A stretch of 59,530 bases of DNA from Bacillota bacterium (GTDB lineage Bacteria; Bacillota; Limnochordia; Darwinibacteriales; DTU012), in assembly GCA_012837335.1 (NCBI GenBank), contig DURM01000027.1:1-59530 (forward strand), given 5' to 3'. Shown piece after piece: positions 40,693 to 49,357 of this stretch. The position numbers were made by a program, and so were the translations under genes. A model generated the notes under the pieces. The model was not told where the DNA came from. It searched no databases and was given only the letters and a program-made list of their open reading frames with translations. Within the stretch, counting starts at the first letter, position 1. Every line of letters begins with the position of its first letter.

Positions 40693-42245
40693 TATTCGAC
40701 TTTGTTTCGAGCACTGCTGGTTAACTGCATTGGTACTAGTTTATAGCGTGTTTCCGGATCTGAACTTGTTTTCAGAAACAGCACGTTATTATCCGAGGCC
40801 GAAAACCGCTCATAAAGCTCCAGCAGATGTGTTACAAAGATCCACTTCACCTTTGCGGTTGAGATTACATCAAGGATATCATAAACTGCGGGAGCTGCTT
40901 CGGCAAAGGCTGTGGTCTGAAAAGTTTCGTTAAATAGAACCAAAGAATAAGGCTCCAGCTGCCTGATAATCTCCGCAACCTCCATAACCTCAGTTTCAAA
41001 CCTTCCTGCCGAGTCGCCGACAGCAAGGCTGTCTTCACCGGAAAACTGGGCAAGGATCTTGCGGCGGATACTGGTTATCGCTGTTCTGCTGGCTGTGGGA
41101 AGTCCGGCTTGAGCAAGAAGTTGAGCGGTACCGATTGCCCGCAGAAATGTAGTTTTACCGCTGCTGTTGTCTCCCTGCACCAGCAGACCAATTCGATCGC
41201 CGGATAAGTGGATGTCGTTTGGAACAACATTCCTAACGGCAAATTTACCGGTATAATCTCTAACCAGCAGAAAGAGATCGTAAAGTTCAAAGCATTCAAA
41301 GACATCCTCATCTGCGGGCATAATCTTAGGAAAACAGTAGGGTACCCCTAACCGATCGTACACCCGTTTTAATCTTAAAGCAAACCGGTACAACCACAGC
41401 TCATCGGCAAGATTGACAAAATCAGAATAAATCTTGCGGGCGATAATTACAAACAGGCCACTTATTTCCTTCATAGCTTCATTTATCAATGTTACCAGCT
41501 CTACCCGGATGGTTTTGTCAATCGTGATCTGGACACCAGCTTCTGATTCGGGCTGTTCTTCACTGCGGCCAAAAAGCGTTCGGAACAGTGACTGCCGCTT
41601 CTCATTCTCATCTTGATGGAGTTTCAGTTTGATTAAGTGAGACGCCGCTCCATACAGATTCTCACTGATATCCACACTGATTTCGCAGCCCTTGTCAATC
41701 ATGGGAGCGACTTCAGAAAACTCCTGCGCCAGCTCTCTTAAGCGGATATACTCCTGATCATTTAGTCTTGTTTCGCAGAACCCTTTAATCTTAATAAGGC
41801 CTTTCGACTTGATAGGATATTTGTTTAAAACTTCAAGCAGTTCTTCTGGAAATGCGGCAATTTTACCGCAGTATAATGCGTTAGTTTCTAAAGCAGCTAT
41901 TGTGTCCCGAATGAAATCAAGATTGTTGGATTCGGCCTGCATGCGGCTGCCTTTACTCCGCATTCCTGCCATGAGCCGATCCCACTCAGGTTTAACAAGA
42001 GTATAATTCCTGCAGATTTCGGTCAGTTCCCGAAACAAGTCCGGGTTGGTGTAAAAATCTTGGCAGATATCTTGACGGTAAATAAGGTTATCTGGGTTCT
42101 GCAGCGGCTGTTCCAGGACGCTGAGAACATAATCACAGACCTCTTTACTGAGGCAGAGGGTAGTAACGATTTGATCCAGATTAAGGTCTTTCAGACAGTT
42201 AACCTTAGGTCCGGTTTCCGGTTCCTGATACAGCAGACTCAGCAC
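40692..42245 (-). CDS. MutS-family ATPase without mismatch-recognition domain (paralog 3)
   Basis: The 517-residue protein has a long helical N-terminal part, then the MutS-type ATPase: LVQGDNSSGKTTFLRAIG (Walker A near 366), QFSGEDSLAVGDSAGRFETEVMEVAEII, SLVLFNETFQTTAFAEAA (Walker B, Asp replaced by Asn before the catalytic Glu) and WIFVTHLLELYERF. It is more divergent than its neighbour and lacks domain I and the MutS2 Smr domain. GTG 42245 overlaps the stop of the preceding paralog, with GGGAGG 7 nt upstream, so the pair is translated together and may form a heterodimer. Confidence 0.8.
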   Translation of the reverse strand: MLSLLYQEPETGPKVNCLKDLNLDQIVTTLCLSKEVCDYVLSVLEQPLQNPDNLIYRQDICQDFYTNPDLFRELTEICRNYTLVKPEWDRLMAGMRSKGSRMQAESNNLDFIRDTIAALETNALYCGKIAAFPEELLEVLNKYPIKSKGLIKIKGFCETRLNDQEYIRLRELAQEFSEVAPMIDKGCEISVDISENLYGAASHLIKLKLHQDENEKRQSLFRTLFGRSEEQPESEAGVQITIDKTIRVELVTLINEAMKEISGLFVIIARKIYSDFVNLADELWLYRFALRLKRVYDRLGVPYCFPKIMPADEDVFECFELYDLFLLVRDYTGKFAVRNVVPNDIHLSGDRIGLLVQGDNSSGKTTFLRAIGTAQLLAQAGLPTASRTAITSIRRKILAQFSGEDSLAVGDSAGRFETEVMEVAEIIRQLEPYSLVLFNETFQTTAFAEAAPAVYDILDVISTAKVKWIFVTHLLELYERFSASDNNVLFLKTSSDPETRYKLVPMQLTSSARNKVE

Positions 42246-43768
42246 TCAACCACCTCCCTCAGCCGTTTCACGAGCTGTGAGCGGGTAAGGCCGTACTTTT
42301 CCAAAATACTCTGGGCATAGGATTGGGCGGCTGTTTCTTCCGCGACGATTTTAAAAGTACGGGTATTGGCCGCATCATCCAAAACTACAGCCGTCAGTCG
42401 GCCGATCTTTGAGTTAACCTGCAGAGGTTTTATCCTATCATAAATCCGGTGATGGTGGGTAATCAGCAGCCCGTAAGCGCCGGCTGCGCACAGCTTAGAT
42501 ATCAGTTCAACACACAAGTCAACTGCGATCTCTTCACTGGTGCTGGAAAAAGTTTCATTGAGGAGCACCAGCGTATCTTCGTTTACTGCGTTAAGGATCG
42601 CTGTAATCTGATCCTGTTCATCTTTCAGCCGACCACCCCGGACACCACTTTCATCCGCGGGAAACTGGGTAAACAACTGCTGAAATGGGTACATCTCTCC
42701 ATCTACCGCAGGAACATATGCACCGGCAGAAAAGAGGATTTGGCAAATTGCCACAGTCCGCAGATAAGCGGTTTTCCCGCCGCTGTTGGCACCGGTAACT
42801 AGGTAAAAACCCTTTGCTTCACTAAAAGAAATATCATTAGGAATAATTCCGGACTGCATTTTCAGAAGCAGGCTCAAGTCATATGCATCAGTGAGCGAAA
42901 CCTGCTTGTGCTCAGCAATTTTTGGCATAAATAGCGGAATCTGCTGTCGGCGAAGTACCGAAAAAAATGAATGTAAATCACGGTAAAAAGCGATCTGGCT
43001 GCTGTAAGCAAAAATTTTCGGTGTGATAACCGCTCCGTACTGATTGTGAAAAGATTCCAGCTCCGCAAACAGCTCGGGATGAAGCTTAGCTAAACCAAGG
43101 ATGAATTCCCCACTCAAGCGGCCCTCGCTGTGGTTGCGCCTAGTTCTCCGTTCAATTCCGAACTTCGCTGCAATCTGCTCCAATTCAAAAGCTAGATGGT
43201 TATCCTCACCTTGATAAAGAGCAGCTGACAGGGGCACACCGTCCGGGGTTCTGATATTTATTCGCACAGAACCAATGGCCTGCAAACCAGATCGAAGTTT
43301 TTTAACACTGTTTTTCACAGCCACAAACTCAACTGACCCCTGCAGCTTAAGGTAAGTTTCGATAAACTCTTTGAGAACCGCGGCTTTGGCACTAGAGTAG
43401 ATAACTCGATCGCAGATCTGATCGACAAATTCGCAGTATGTCTCGGCCAGTGCTAAGGAGGCAGCCGCTTGATAAACCGGATTTGACTGCTGGTGATAGG
43501 CATCGTACCTGTACTCCAAGTCCTGCACTATCCGCTTTAAAGAAGAGAAATAAGCTCTCACCTCTTCTTTTTCCAGCTCCAGAAACAGCTCCTGACGCTT
43601 CATGATTCCCTCAGCCGATAAAGGTCGGCTGAGAACAGCCAGAATATTGCTGACTTGTTTCTCAGTAAAAAACTTATGGAGCAGCGCCTCAAAATCGATA
43701 TCAGCAAAAACCTGCTCCGGTATTCTGCCTACAACCCATCTGTTTCCCAACAGATCGTAAGGTGCCAT
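42239..43768 (-). CDS. MutS-family ATPase without mismatch-recognition domain (paralog 2)
   Basis: The 509-residue protein resembles paralogs 1 and 3. The helical lever/clamp region is followed by FYLVTGANSGGKTAYLRTVAICQ (Walker A), QFPADESGVRGGRLKDEQDQITAIL, LVLLNETFSSTSEEIA (Asn-Glu Walker B) and LLITHHHRIYDRI. It ends with the typical MutS tail AQSYAQSILEKYGLTRSQLVKRL. No mismatch domain or nuclease domain is seen. ATG 43768 has AAGGGAGG 8-9 nt upstream. It lies 34 bp after the GH106 gene, so it is possibly in the same transcript. Confidence 0.83.
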   Translation of the reverse strand: MAPYDLLGNRWVVGRIPEQVFADIDFEALLHKFFTEKQVSNILAVLSRPLSAEGIMKRQELFLELEKEEVRAYFSSLKRIVQDLEYRYDAYHQQSNPVYQAAASLALAETYCEFVDQICDRVIYSSAKAAVLKEFIETYLKLQGSVEFVAVKNSVKKLRSGLQAIGSVRINIRTPDGVPLSAALYQGEDNHLAFELEQIAAKFGIERRTRRNHSEGRLSGEFILGLAKLHPELFAELESFHNQYGAVITPKIFAYSSQIAFYRDLHSFFSVLRRQQIPLFMPKIAEHKQVSLTDAYDLSLLLKMQSGIIPNDISFSEAKGFYLVTGANSGGKTAYLRTVAICQILFSAGAYVPAVDGEMYPFQQLFTQFPADESGVRGGRLKDEQDQITAILNAVNEDTLVLLNETFSSTSEEIAVDLCVELISKLCAAGAYGLLITHHHRIYDRIKPLQVNSKIGRLTAVVLDDAANTRTFKIVAEETAAQSYAQSILEKYGLTRSQLVKRLREVVEC

Positions 43769-43802
43769 ATCCGACCGCCTCCCTTCTGCATCCTGACCAT
43801 CA

Positions 43803-46800
43803 TCACTCGTATCTGCCGATAATCGGATGGCTCAGCACTCCCATTTTCCAGAGTAGATACGTATCTGTCCACTGACTGCCTGATGTTCGGTATGAGTCGG
43901 GCCCATACCATCTGAACTCATCATTGGCATTGTGAAGAGTGCCAAAGGAGTTATAGCGGTTGCCGTAAACAACTATCTCCAGCTGATGCCTGCCTTTAGA
44001 GAGCGTACCTAACTCCAGCCGATGGGGCGCGTAGGCGATCAGCCCTTTCCGCTCGCCGTTTAAGTTTACAGCGATCACTGGCGCTGAGAAATGGGGAAGC
44101 TCCAGCACCGCCTTATCAATCTTTTCTTCCAGAACTAGCTCGCAGCAGTATGTAACATTGCCTGCGTAGAACGGCAGTCCCTGGGGCACCCAATCACCAA
44201 AAGCGAGCTGCTGAGGTAATTCTTCAATTTCCGCGTGTGCGCCCCTAACCCGAACGCCAAAATCACCTAATAGATAGCACCACTCAACATTAGTTCTGCG
44301 GCCAAAGGGTATTTCAATCAAAAGCTCATTGCTGCCGGCATGCAGGTCTGGGATTGCGAATGTCTTGATGGCCTTGTCGGTAAAGAAACCATCAACCTTG
44401 ACATCAACCGGCTGGCCGTTTAGGTAAATTTGCGCGTTTTCCGGATCTTCCATCGCCAGCTTCGCACCGGATACCGGAATTTGCGAGTTAATTGTATAGC
44501 GCAGCCTTAAGAGATGATCGCAGGATTCTCCTTCTGCAAGCGTCCAAGGCTGTCTGAGGCGATCCATCCGCAGCGGGTAGCCAAGCTGTTTGCGAAACTT
44601 ATTGTCAATCCGGAGGATCTCTTCTACCGGTTGAAACTCGCCGTCATCAAAGGCGTATTCCGCCCGATCCAAAAGCAGCACATTGGGTTCGGCAAGCTTA
44701 TATTGAACCGGATCGGTCAGTTTCATCAGTGGTTTAAAACTAGGAGCAGAAGACATCTCTAACCCCAGCTGCGGCGCACCGGGCTCCAGCTGCAGCAGCA
44801 GACTATCTTCCGCATATAAGTCTCGAATTATGACCGTGTGTTCTCCCTCAATTTCTGCCGGACAGGAGTAAATTTGTCCAGTAATAGTATCGTAGATCTT
44901 CGGATTATAATGTCCCTTGATCCTGATGTGGTAGCGCTCAGGCCGATCAACCAAATTGCGCTTGCGGTTCACATGGCACAAAAACAACCATTTACAGCCG
45001 TTATCTTCCCGGATCTGGTGAAAAAGATTATCCGCGAGTTTGCCGTTTCTCACCCGCACTTCTACCTTCCGCTCAGAATCCAAAGCTGAAAGCAGGGCAT
45101 ATCGATCAAAAGGAATTGTCTCACAAGCTGCGGCTAGTTCGTGCGCTCGCTGGGACGGAAGGGCATCGACAAGTTCAGGCACACTGCCCATGAAAATGAC
45201 CCGTCCACCGGCTCTGCGAAATGCTTCCAGTCTGGCTAGAGTGGTCGATCTTATGGTACGGCAGTCCGGCACAATGACCGTGCTGTACTGCATCTCGCCT
45301 ACCTGGAGAGGATTGGCAGCTTGGGGACATAAGTCAGGCAGCAGTGATTCGGAAATAAAGTCAAAATCCAGCAGTCCATAGAGCAGCCATGAAATGAGGT
45401 TTTGGTAGTTCTTATCCAATTGATCCCGCAGTTCACCGGTCTGGTCATTTGGACCCCAGGCAATCCACATTGATTCAACCGGATGGATCACCCCAATGCT
45501 GATATCCGGTTTTCCTCTAGTTAAAGCAGTATTTAAGCGGGCAAAGTGGTTTTCCACAAACGGATACTCCCTGTACCACGGCGACTGATAGTGAATGGAA
45601 GCTGGCCAGTCCCGTTTAGCCTCACCAGCCATCGACATTAAGGACAGATGAGGCACCCGGACAGTTACCCCCAATGCCGCCTGCCAATCTCCCTGCAGTT
45701 TATGGCCTTTAAAATCATGGTACCAATGGGTAACACCATAAAGCTCACTCAGGACTCCTTCCCGCCCGTATTGATGGGCAGCGCTGGCAGCCTGCTTTAC
45801 AGTGGAAAATTCCTTCGCATCGCAGAGAATGTCCACACCGGGAAGTTGGAAACTGCGGTAGTTCCGCATTGCCTCCCCAAGTGCTAAAACCTGAGAGTAA
45901 AGCGTTGCCTCCGACATAAAGTGTCCGGTTAAAGCAAGATTGCGCTCTTCGCACCACTTGCCCAATGTATCGGAAAAAGCTGCGGCAAACCGCTCTGTTA
46001 AATGGTCATGATAGCGGTAGCGGGCTTGAGAAATCTTTCCATCCGGCAGTTCCCAAAACAGCTCTGGCAGCACATCCAATAGATCCACTCCGTAAGCGGT
46101 GTAATAGGTGTCCGGCAGATCATCCGTAAACGACATGGTGGCATCTCTTTCTGCTTCAGCAAACCTCAGCACTGACTTGCGGGAAATTTGGGGCTCATCG
46201 GTAAAGATTGCCGGAACAGATTTGCCGAATTCACTGCCGAGCACTTCATAGTAACGCTCATGGGTAACTCTGATAAACTCCTCAATCGCTTCTTTGTTTA
46301 ACACATCAACATAAGTCTGATCATTGTACCAGGGGTCTTCGGGAGAGAGGCGCACATACGCATGCCAGACATCTCCGACATCCACCTGCTCACAGCGTTT
46401 AATCCGCCGATAGGAGCCAAGATAGCCGTTAGTAAGGACGATACAGTATGAAGCCAGATAATAACCTATCGGCTTTTCTCCCGCCTCGATGCGCCGATCA
46501 AACTGCTCTTTGTTAGGTTCAAAATCAGGATAGTCCTTTTTTGATAACAGCAGGTGCCTCGCTCGGTAGCGCAGATTCTTGGTTACCAAGCCACCCGCTG
46601 CCCCTGATGGGTAGCGATCCTCATCATACAGCCAGCACAGCATCTCTTCTTCAATCGCCTTTTCGCTGCAGAGCTTAATATATTCCATAAACTCGTCACT
46701 GAGATAGGGAGTCTCTAAACCGGTTCTCACATGCATGTGAAACCCGCCAAATCCCATCTCTTTGAAGATTTCGATCTGTTCCAGCAGGGTATCCCGATCC

Positions 46801-46904
46801 AGTTTGGTATTCCAAGCCCAAAAAGGAGTTCCCCGATATTCACTGGTAGGATTTAAAAACAGCGACTCATCTAAACGCACTGCTTTGCTCTTTTTATATA
46901 ACAC
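43803..46904 (-). CDS. GH106-type alpha-L-rhamnosidase-like glycoside hydrolase
   Basis: The 1033-residue protein carries GH106 hallmarks near the N-terminus: TPFWAWNTKLDRDTLLEQI, MGFGGFHMHVRTGLETPYLS and WLYDEDRYPSGAAGGLVT. The barrel continues with IFTDEPQISRKS and LALTGHFMSEATLYSQVLALGE. The C-terminal half has beta-sandwich domains (AQIYLNGQPVDVKVDGFF, ELLIEIPFGRRTNVEW). The family removes alpha-L-rhamnose from pectic side chains or rhamnogalacturonan. There is no signal peptide, so it should be cytoplasmic. The start is GTG with GGAGGG 6 nt upstream. It begins a minus-strand unit that includes two MutS-like genes. Confidence 0.86.
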   Translation of the reverse strand: MLYKKSKAVRLDESLFLNPTSEYRGTPFWAWNTKLDRDTLLEQIEIFKEMGFGGFHMHVRTGLETPYLSDEFMEYIKLCSEKAIEEEMLCWLYDEDRYPSGAAGGLVTKNLRYRARHLLLSKKDYPDFEPNKEQFDRRIEAGEKPIGYYLASYCIVLTNGYLGSYRRIKRCEQVDVGDVWHAYVRLSPEDPWYNDQTYVDVLNKEAIEEFIRVTHERYYEVLGSEFGKSVPAIFTDEPQISRKSVLRFAEAERDATMSFTDDLPDTYYTAYGVDLLDVLPELFWELPDGKISQARYRYHDHLTERFAAAFSDTLGKWCEERNLALTGHFMSEATLYSQVLALGEAMRNYRSFQLPGVDILCDAKEFSTVKQAASAAHQYGREGVLSELYGVTHWYHDFKGHKLQGDWQAALGVTVRVPHLSLMSMAGEAKRDWPASIHYQSPWYREYPFVENHFARLNTALTRGKPDISIGVIHPVESMWIAWGPNDQTGELRDQLDKNYQNLISWLLYGLLDFDFISESLLPDLCPQAANPLQVGEMQYSTVIVPDCRTIRSTTLARLEAFRRAGGRVIFMGSVPELVDALPSQRAHELAAACETIPFDRYALLSALDSERKVEVRVRNGKLADNLFHQIREDNGCKWLFLCHVNRKRNLVDRPERYHIRIKGHYNPKIYDTITGQIYSCPAEIEGEHTVIIRDLYAEDSLLLQLEPGAPQLGLEMSSAPSFKPLMKLTDPVQYKLAEPNVLLLDRAEYAFDDGEFQPVEEILRIDNKFRKQLGYPLRMDRLRQPWTLAEGESCDHLLRLRYTINSQIPVSGAKLAMEDPENAQIYLNGQPVDVKVDGFFTDKAIKTFAIPDLHAGSNELLIEIPFGRRTNVEWCYLLGDFGVRVRGAHAEIEELPQQLAFGDWVPQGLPFYAGNVTYCCELVLEEKIDKAVLELPHFSAPVIAVNLNGERKGLIAYAPHRLELGTLSKGRHQLEIVVYGNRYNSFGTLHNANDEFRWYGPDSYRTSGSQWTDTYLLWKMGVLSHPIIGRYE

Positions 46905-47295
46905 GTCATTCCCTCCTGCGGCTGTTAGTTAAGCCTCCTGTCAAGTTATATATTCTGGAATTTTTACCCTGTTCCTTCTTAACTGCCTGTAAACACCATT
47001 ACTAAAATTTTACATCTATCCACCCTGATGTTTTAGTAAATATATATCTGCTCGGTAAGTTTTGTTTGTCTGCCAAAAGAGGAGTTTCGTGCTTTTTGTA
47101 AATAATTAGCAGGATTTTCACATTTAGCAGTGAATGTTAATATATGTTACTTTCATTTGAAAGCCGGCTGCGCTGCTCTGCCTGACAGCCGGACAATAGC
47201 ATGCCAATTATCAAAACGGGGAGGGATGCTGTTCACCTTAATGTTTAGTTAGTTTTTGGGTAAAAATAAAAAAATTACTATGGAGGGAACAAACT
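46905..47295. other. divergent regulatory region between GH106 and the small secreted protein
   Basis: About 390 bp, AT-rich, with no convincing gene. TTCACA (47117-47122) with TATATG 18 bp downstream is a weak plus-strand promoter candidate, and TTCAC/GTGAA flank it as a short dyad. If transcription starts there, the leader of about 140 nt contains a CCGGCTG/CAGCCGG hairpin (47164-47192). No known riboswitch consensus was recognised. A GGGGAGGG followed by an eight-codon ORF at about 47227 is noted without confidence. Confidence 0.4.
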
Positions 47296-47826
47296 ATGAA
47301 GAGAGTTCTTATCGCTGTTTTTGCACTTGTTTTGGTTTTCAGCGCAGCAGCTGCAGCCTCTGACAATGTAATCAGAATTAATTTCCAGGACCGCGATACA
47401 CCGGTTCCGGAAGGCTGGTATCCAGACTATCATGAACTGTTCGGTCCAAAAGAAAACGGCTTGGTTTATGGATGGAGTAAAGCCGAAACCATGACCCGCA
47501 ACAGAGGCTACACTGACAACGTTCTGCTGGCAACCATGACCCATATGCGCAACAGCGAAGTGTGGGAAATCGAACTGGAAAACGGTCTGTGGGACGTAGA
47601 AGTGTGCATCGGCGACGCTTGGACCTCTACTTACAAACTGCAGGTTGAAGACGTAGTATTCTGGGACAACTTAACCCTCGAAAACCGCGAATGGGTAATT
47701 AAGTCCAAGACTATCGAAGTTACCGACGGACGCCTCACCCTCTCCCCCATGGATAATGAGAAATGGGGCACTAGAATCTGCTACATCATCATTAAGCCAA
47801 CTGGCGCAGAGCGTCTGCCAGAATAA
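47296..47826 (+). CDS. small secreted malectin/CBM-like carbohydrate-binding protein
   Basis: The 176-residue protein has a clear signal peptide (RVLIAVFALVLVFSAAAAAS). The rest is one beta-sandwich domain: IRINFQDRDTPVPEGWYPD, GLVYGWSKAETMTRNRGY, EVWEIELENGLWDVEVCIGD, TIEVTDGRLTLSP. This pattern (INFQ at the start, VYGW, WEIEVPNGxYxV, DGRLTL) is the malectin-like N-terminal module of pectin-active enzymes and rhamnogalacturonan acetylesterases, here as a free protein with no catalytic domain. It probably binds polysaccharide at the cell surface. GGAGGG lies 8 nt before the ATG. It forms a single-gene unit with a terminator. Confidence 0.85.
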   Translation: MKRVLIAVFALVLVFSAAAAASDNVIRINFQDRDTPVPEGWYPDYHELFGPKENGLVYGWSKAETMTRNRGYTDNVLLATMTHMRNSEVWEIELENGLWDVEVCIGDAWTSTYKLQVEDVVFWDNLTLENREWVIKSKTIEVTDGRLTLSPMDNEKWGTRICYIIIKPTGAERLPE

Positions 47827-47842
47827 TAAAAGCTAATAATTA

Positions 47843-47875
47843 GACCGTTAGTGCCAAAACTGGCGCTAACGGTCT
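47843..47875. terminator. terminator between the secreted protein gene and GH29
   Basis: GACCGTTAGTGCCA and TGGCGCTAACGGTC form a 14-bp stem with one G-U and an AAAC loop, followed by TTTT on the plus strand. It lies between convergent genes. Confidence 0.85.
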
Positions 47876-47880
47876 TTTAA

Positions 47881-49338
47881 TCATTTTCGGTAGGAAATCT
47901 TAATCACATTGGCGTGGTTCGAAGGCATCGGTCCTTTTAAGATAATCTCTAAATGCTCGCTGTTCTGATTCCAGTCTAAATCTGGTGCACCGCCCAAAAC
48001 GCCGATTGATTCTATCACCTGGGATCCTAATCCTGTTCCCTGCCGTAAACTAGTAATCTGAATCGGTATCTGCTCAGGTTTACCCAGCATAATCACATAA
48101 AGAACATTATCCTTAGTGGTAAAGCGCAGATCATCCGCGGAGAACTCTACCTCACCCTGGTCATCAAAGACTCCTTTTTGAGTCTGCGCCTCGATCTGAG
48201 AAACATCAAAATCATGGTCCTTGACATTGATTCCTTCACCGTGCACGGCAAACGGTCTGGTCCCGTAGATCGCTTCGCCGAAATCCGCCAGCCATCTGCC
48301 CACTTCTTTCAGCTCAGCGACTGCTTCGTCAGCAAAACTGCCATCGGCTTTTGGACCGACATTCAGCAGCAGATTGCCGTTTTTACTGACCACATCGCAT
48401 AACTGGTGAATAATCTTGGCTGCCGGTTTATAGCGGGCTCCCTGCACATAACACCAGGTGCGCAGAGCTTCCAGGCGGTCGTCAGTCTGCCACGGAAAGC
48501 TTTGGACAGCAGCGAAGCGTCCGCATTCGATATCAACAATACCGACCCCGTCAGGGAAGTCTTCCTGTTTATAGCTGATAATCCTATCACTTCTGCTGTT
48601 CCGGTTATAGTAATAGTCCACCAGCTGATGCTTATACTGCTCAGCAATGATATTGGCCCGGCTGTCAAAGTAAATTAAATCAGGATCATATCCGTCGATC
48701 ACTTCAATTACCTTCTCCATCCAGACCCGGTTAAACTCATCATCCGGGAGCCGCCAAGGAATGTAGCGGTTTGCTTCCAGAGGCAGCGCTTTGCCGTAAT
48801 AGATTTCGTTTTCCGGATTGTAAACATCAGCGTTAGGATCGCTGGACATAAACCAGCCCCACAGCCACTGGTGGTGGAAAGTAGCAATAAAGTTTAAGCC
48901 CTGCCTGCGGATCGCCTTTTCCAGCTCCCCAACTACATCCCGCTTCGGACCGTAGTTAACAGCATTGACAGGATTAACCTTGCTGTCCCACAGGGAGAAG
49001 TTATCGGCATGTTCGGTAACAACTCCGCCGTATTTGGCACCGGCTGTAACCATCAGCTCCGCCCAATAATCAGGGTCAAACTTCTCCCCCTTGAAAAGGG
49101 GATAAAAATCTTTATAGCCAAACTGGCTCAGCTTGCCATATGTCTCCACATGAAAGCGGTTTTGAGAAAGCCCTTTAGCGTACATATTCCGGGAATACCA
49201 CTCGTTTTCAAAGGCGGGGACGCAGTACGGTCCCCAGTGAAAAAACATCCCGAATTTCGCATCTCGAAACCAGTTAGGCGCTTGGCGCAGATACGGCTGC
49301 CAATTCATGGCAAAAGGTTTAATCTGTGCATGATTCAT
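47881..49338 (-). CDS. GH29 alpha-L-fucosidase-like hydrolase
   Basis: The 485-residue protein has the GH29 barrel: APNWFRDAKFGMFFHWGPYCVPAFENEWYSRNMY at 21-53, KYGGVVTEHADNFSLWDSKV around 103-121, and the nucleophile region YDPDLIYFDSRANI with Asp 225. It then shows GNLLLNVGPKADGSF and WLADFGEAIYGTRPF, which are nearly universal in GH29, and a C-terminal beta domain. The nucleophile motif is YFDS instead of the usual WFDG, so the precise specificity may differ. No signal peptide. It is the last gene of the GH42 / GH127-like / GH29 unit (19-bp gap). Confidence 0.9.
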   Translation of the reverse strand: MNHAQIKPFAMNWQPYLRQAPNWFRDAKFGMFFHWGPYCVPAFENEWYSRNMYAKGLSQNRFHVETYGKLSQFGYKDFYPLFKGEKFDPDYWAELMVTAGAKYGGVVTEHADNFSLWDSKVNPVNAVNYGPKRDVVGELEKAIRRQGLNFIATFHHQWLWGWFMSSDPNADVYNPENEIYYGKALPLEANRYIPWRLPDDEFNRVWMEKVIEVIDGYDPDLIYFDSRANIIAEQYKHQLVDYYYNRNSRSDRIISYKQEDFPDGVGIVDIECGRFAAVQSFPWQTDDRLEALRTWCYVQGARYKPAAKIIHQLCDVVSKNGNLLLNVGPKADGSFADEAVAELKEVGRWLADFGEAIYGTRPFAVHGEGINVKDHDFDVSQIEAQTQKGVFDDQGEVEFSADDLRFTTKDNVLYVIMLGKPEQIPIQITSLRQGTGLGSQVIESIGVLGGAPDLDWNQNSEHLEIILKGPMPSNHANVIKISYRK

Positions 49339-49357
49339 GCTGCTTACCTCGCTTGTT

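Noticed and set aside
40499-40714. A 71-codon minus-strand frame beginning MLETKSNRG
   Set aside because: It overlaps a neighbouring frame with much more protein-like content; its Ser/Gly/Thr-rich composition looks like a shifted reading.
47278-47544. An 88-codon minus-strand frame opposite the small secreted protein
   Set aside because: The plus-strand frame has a signal peptide, RBS and family motifs; the antisense frame is a shadow.
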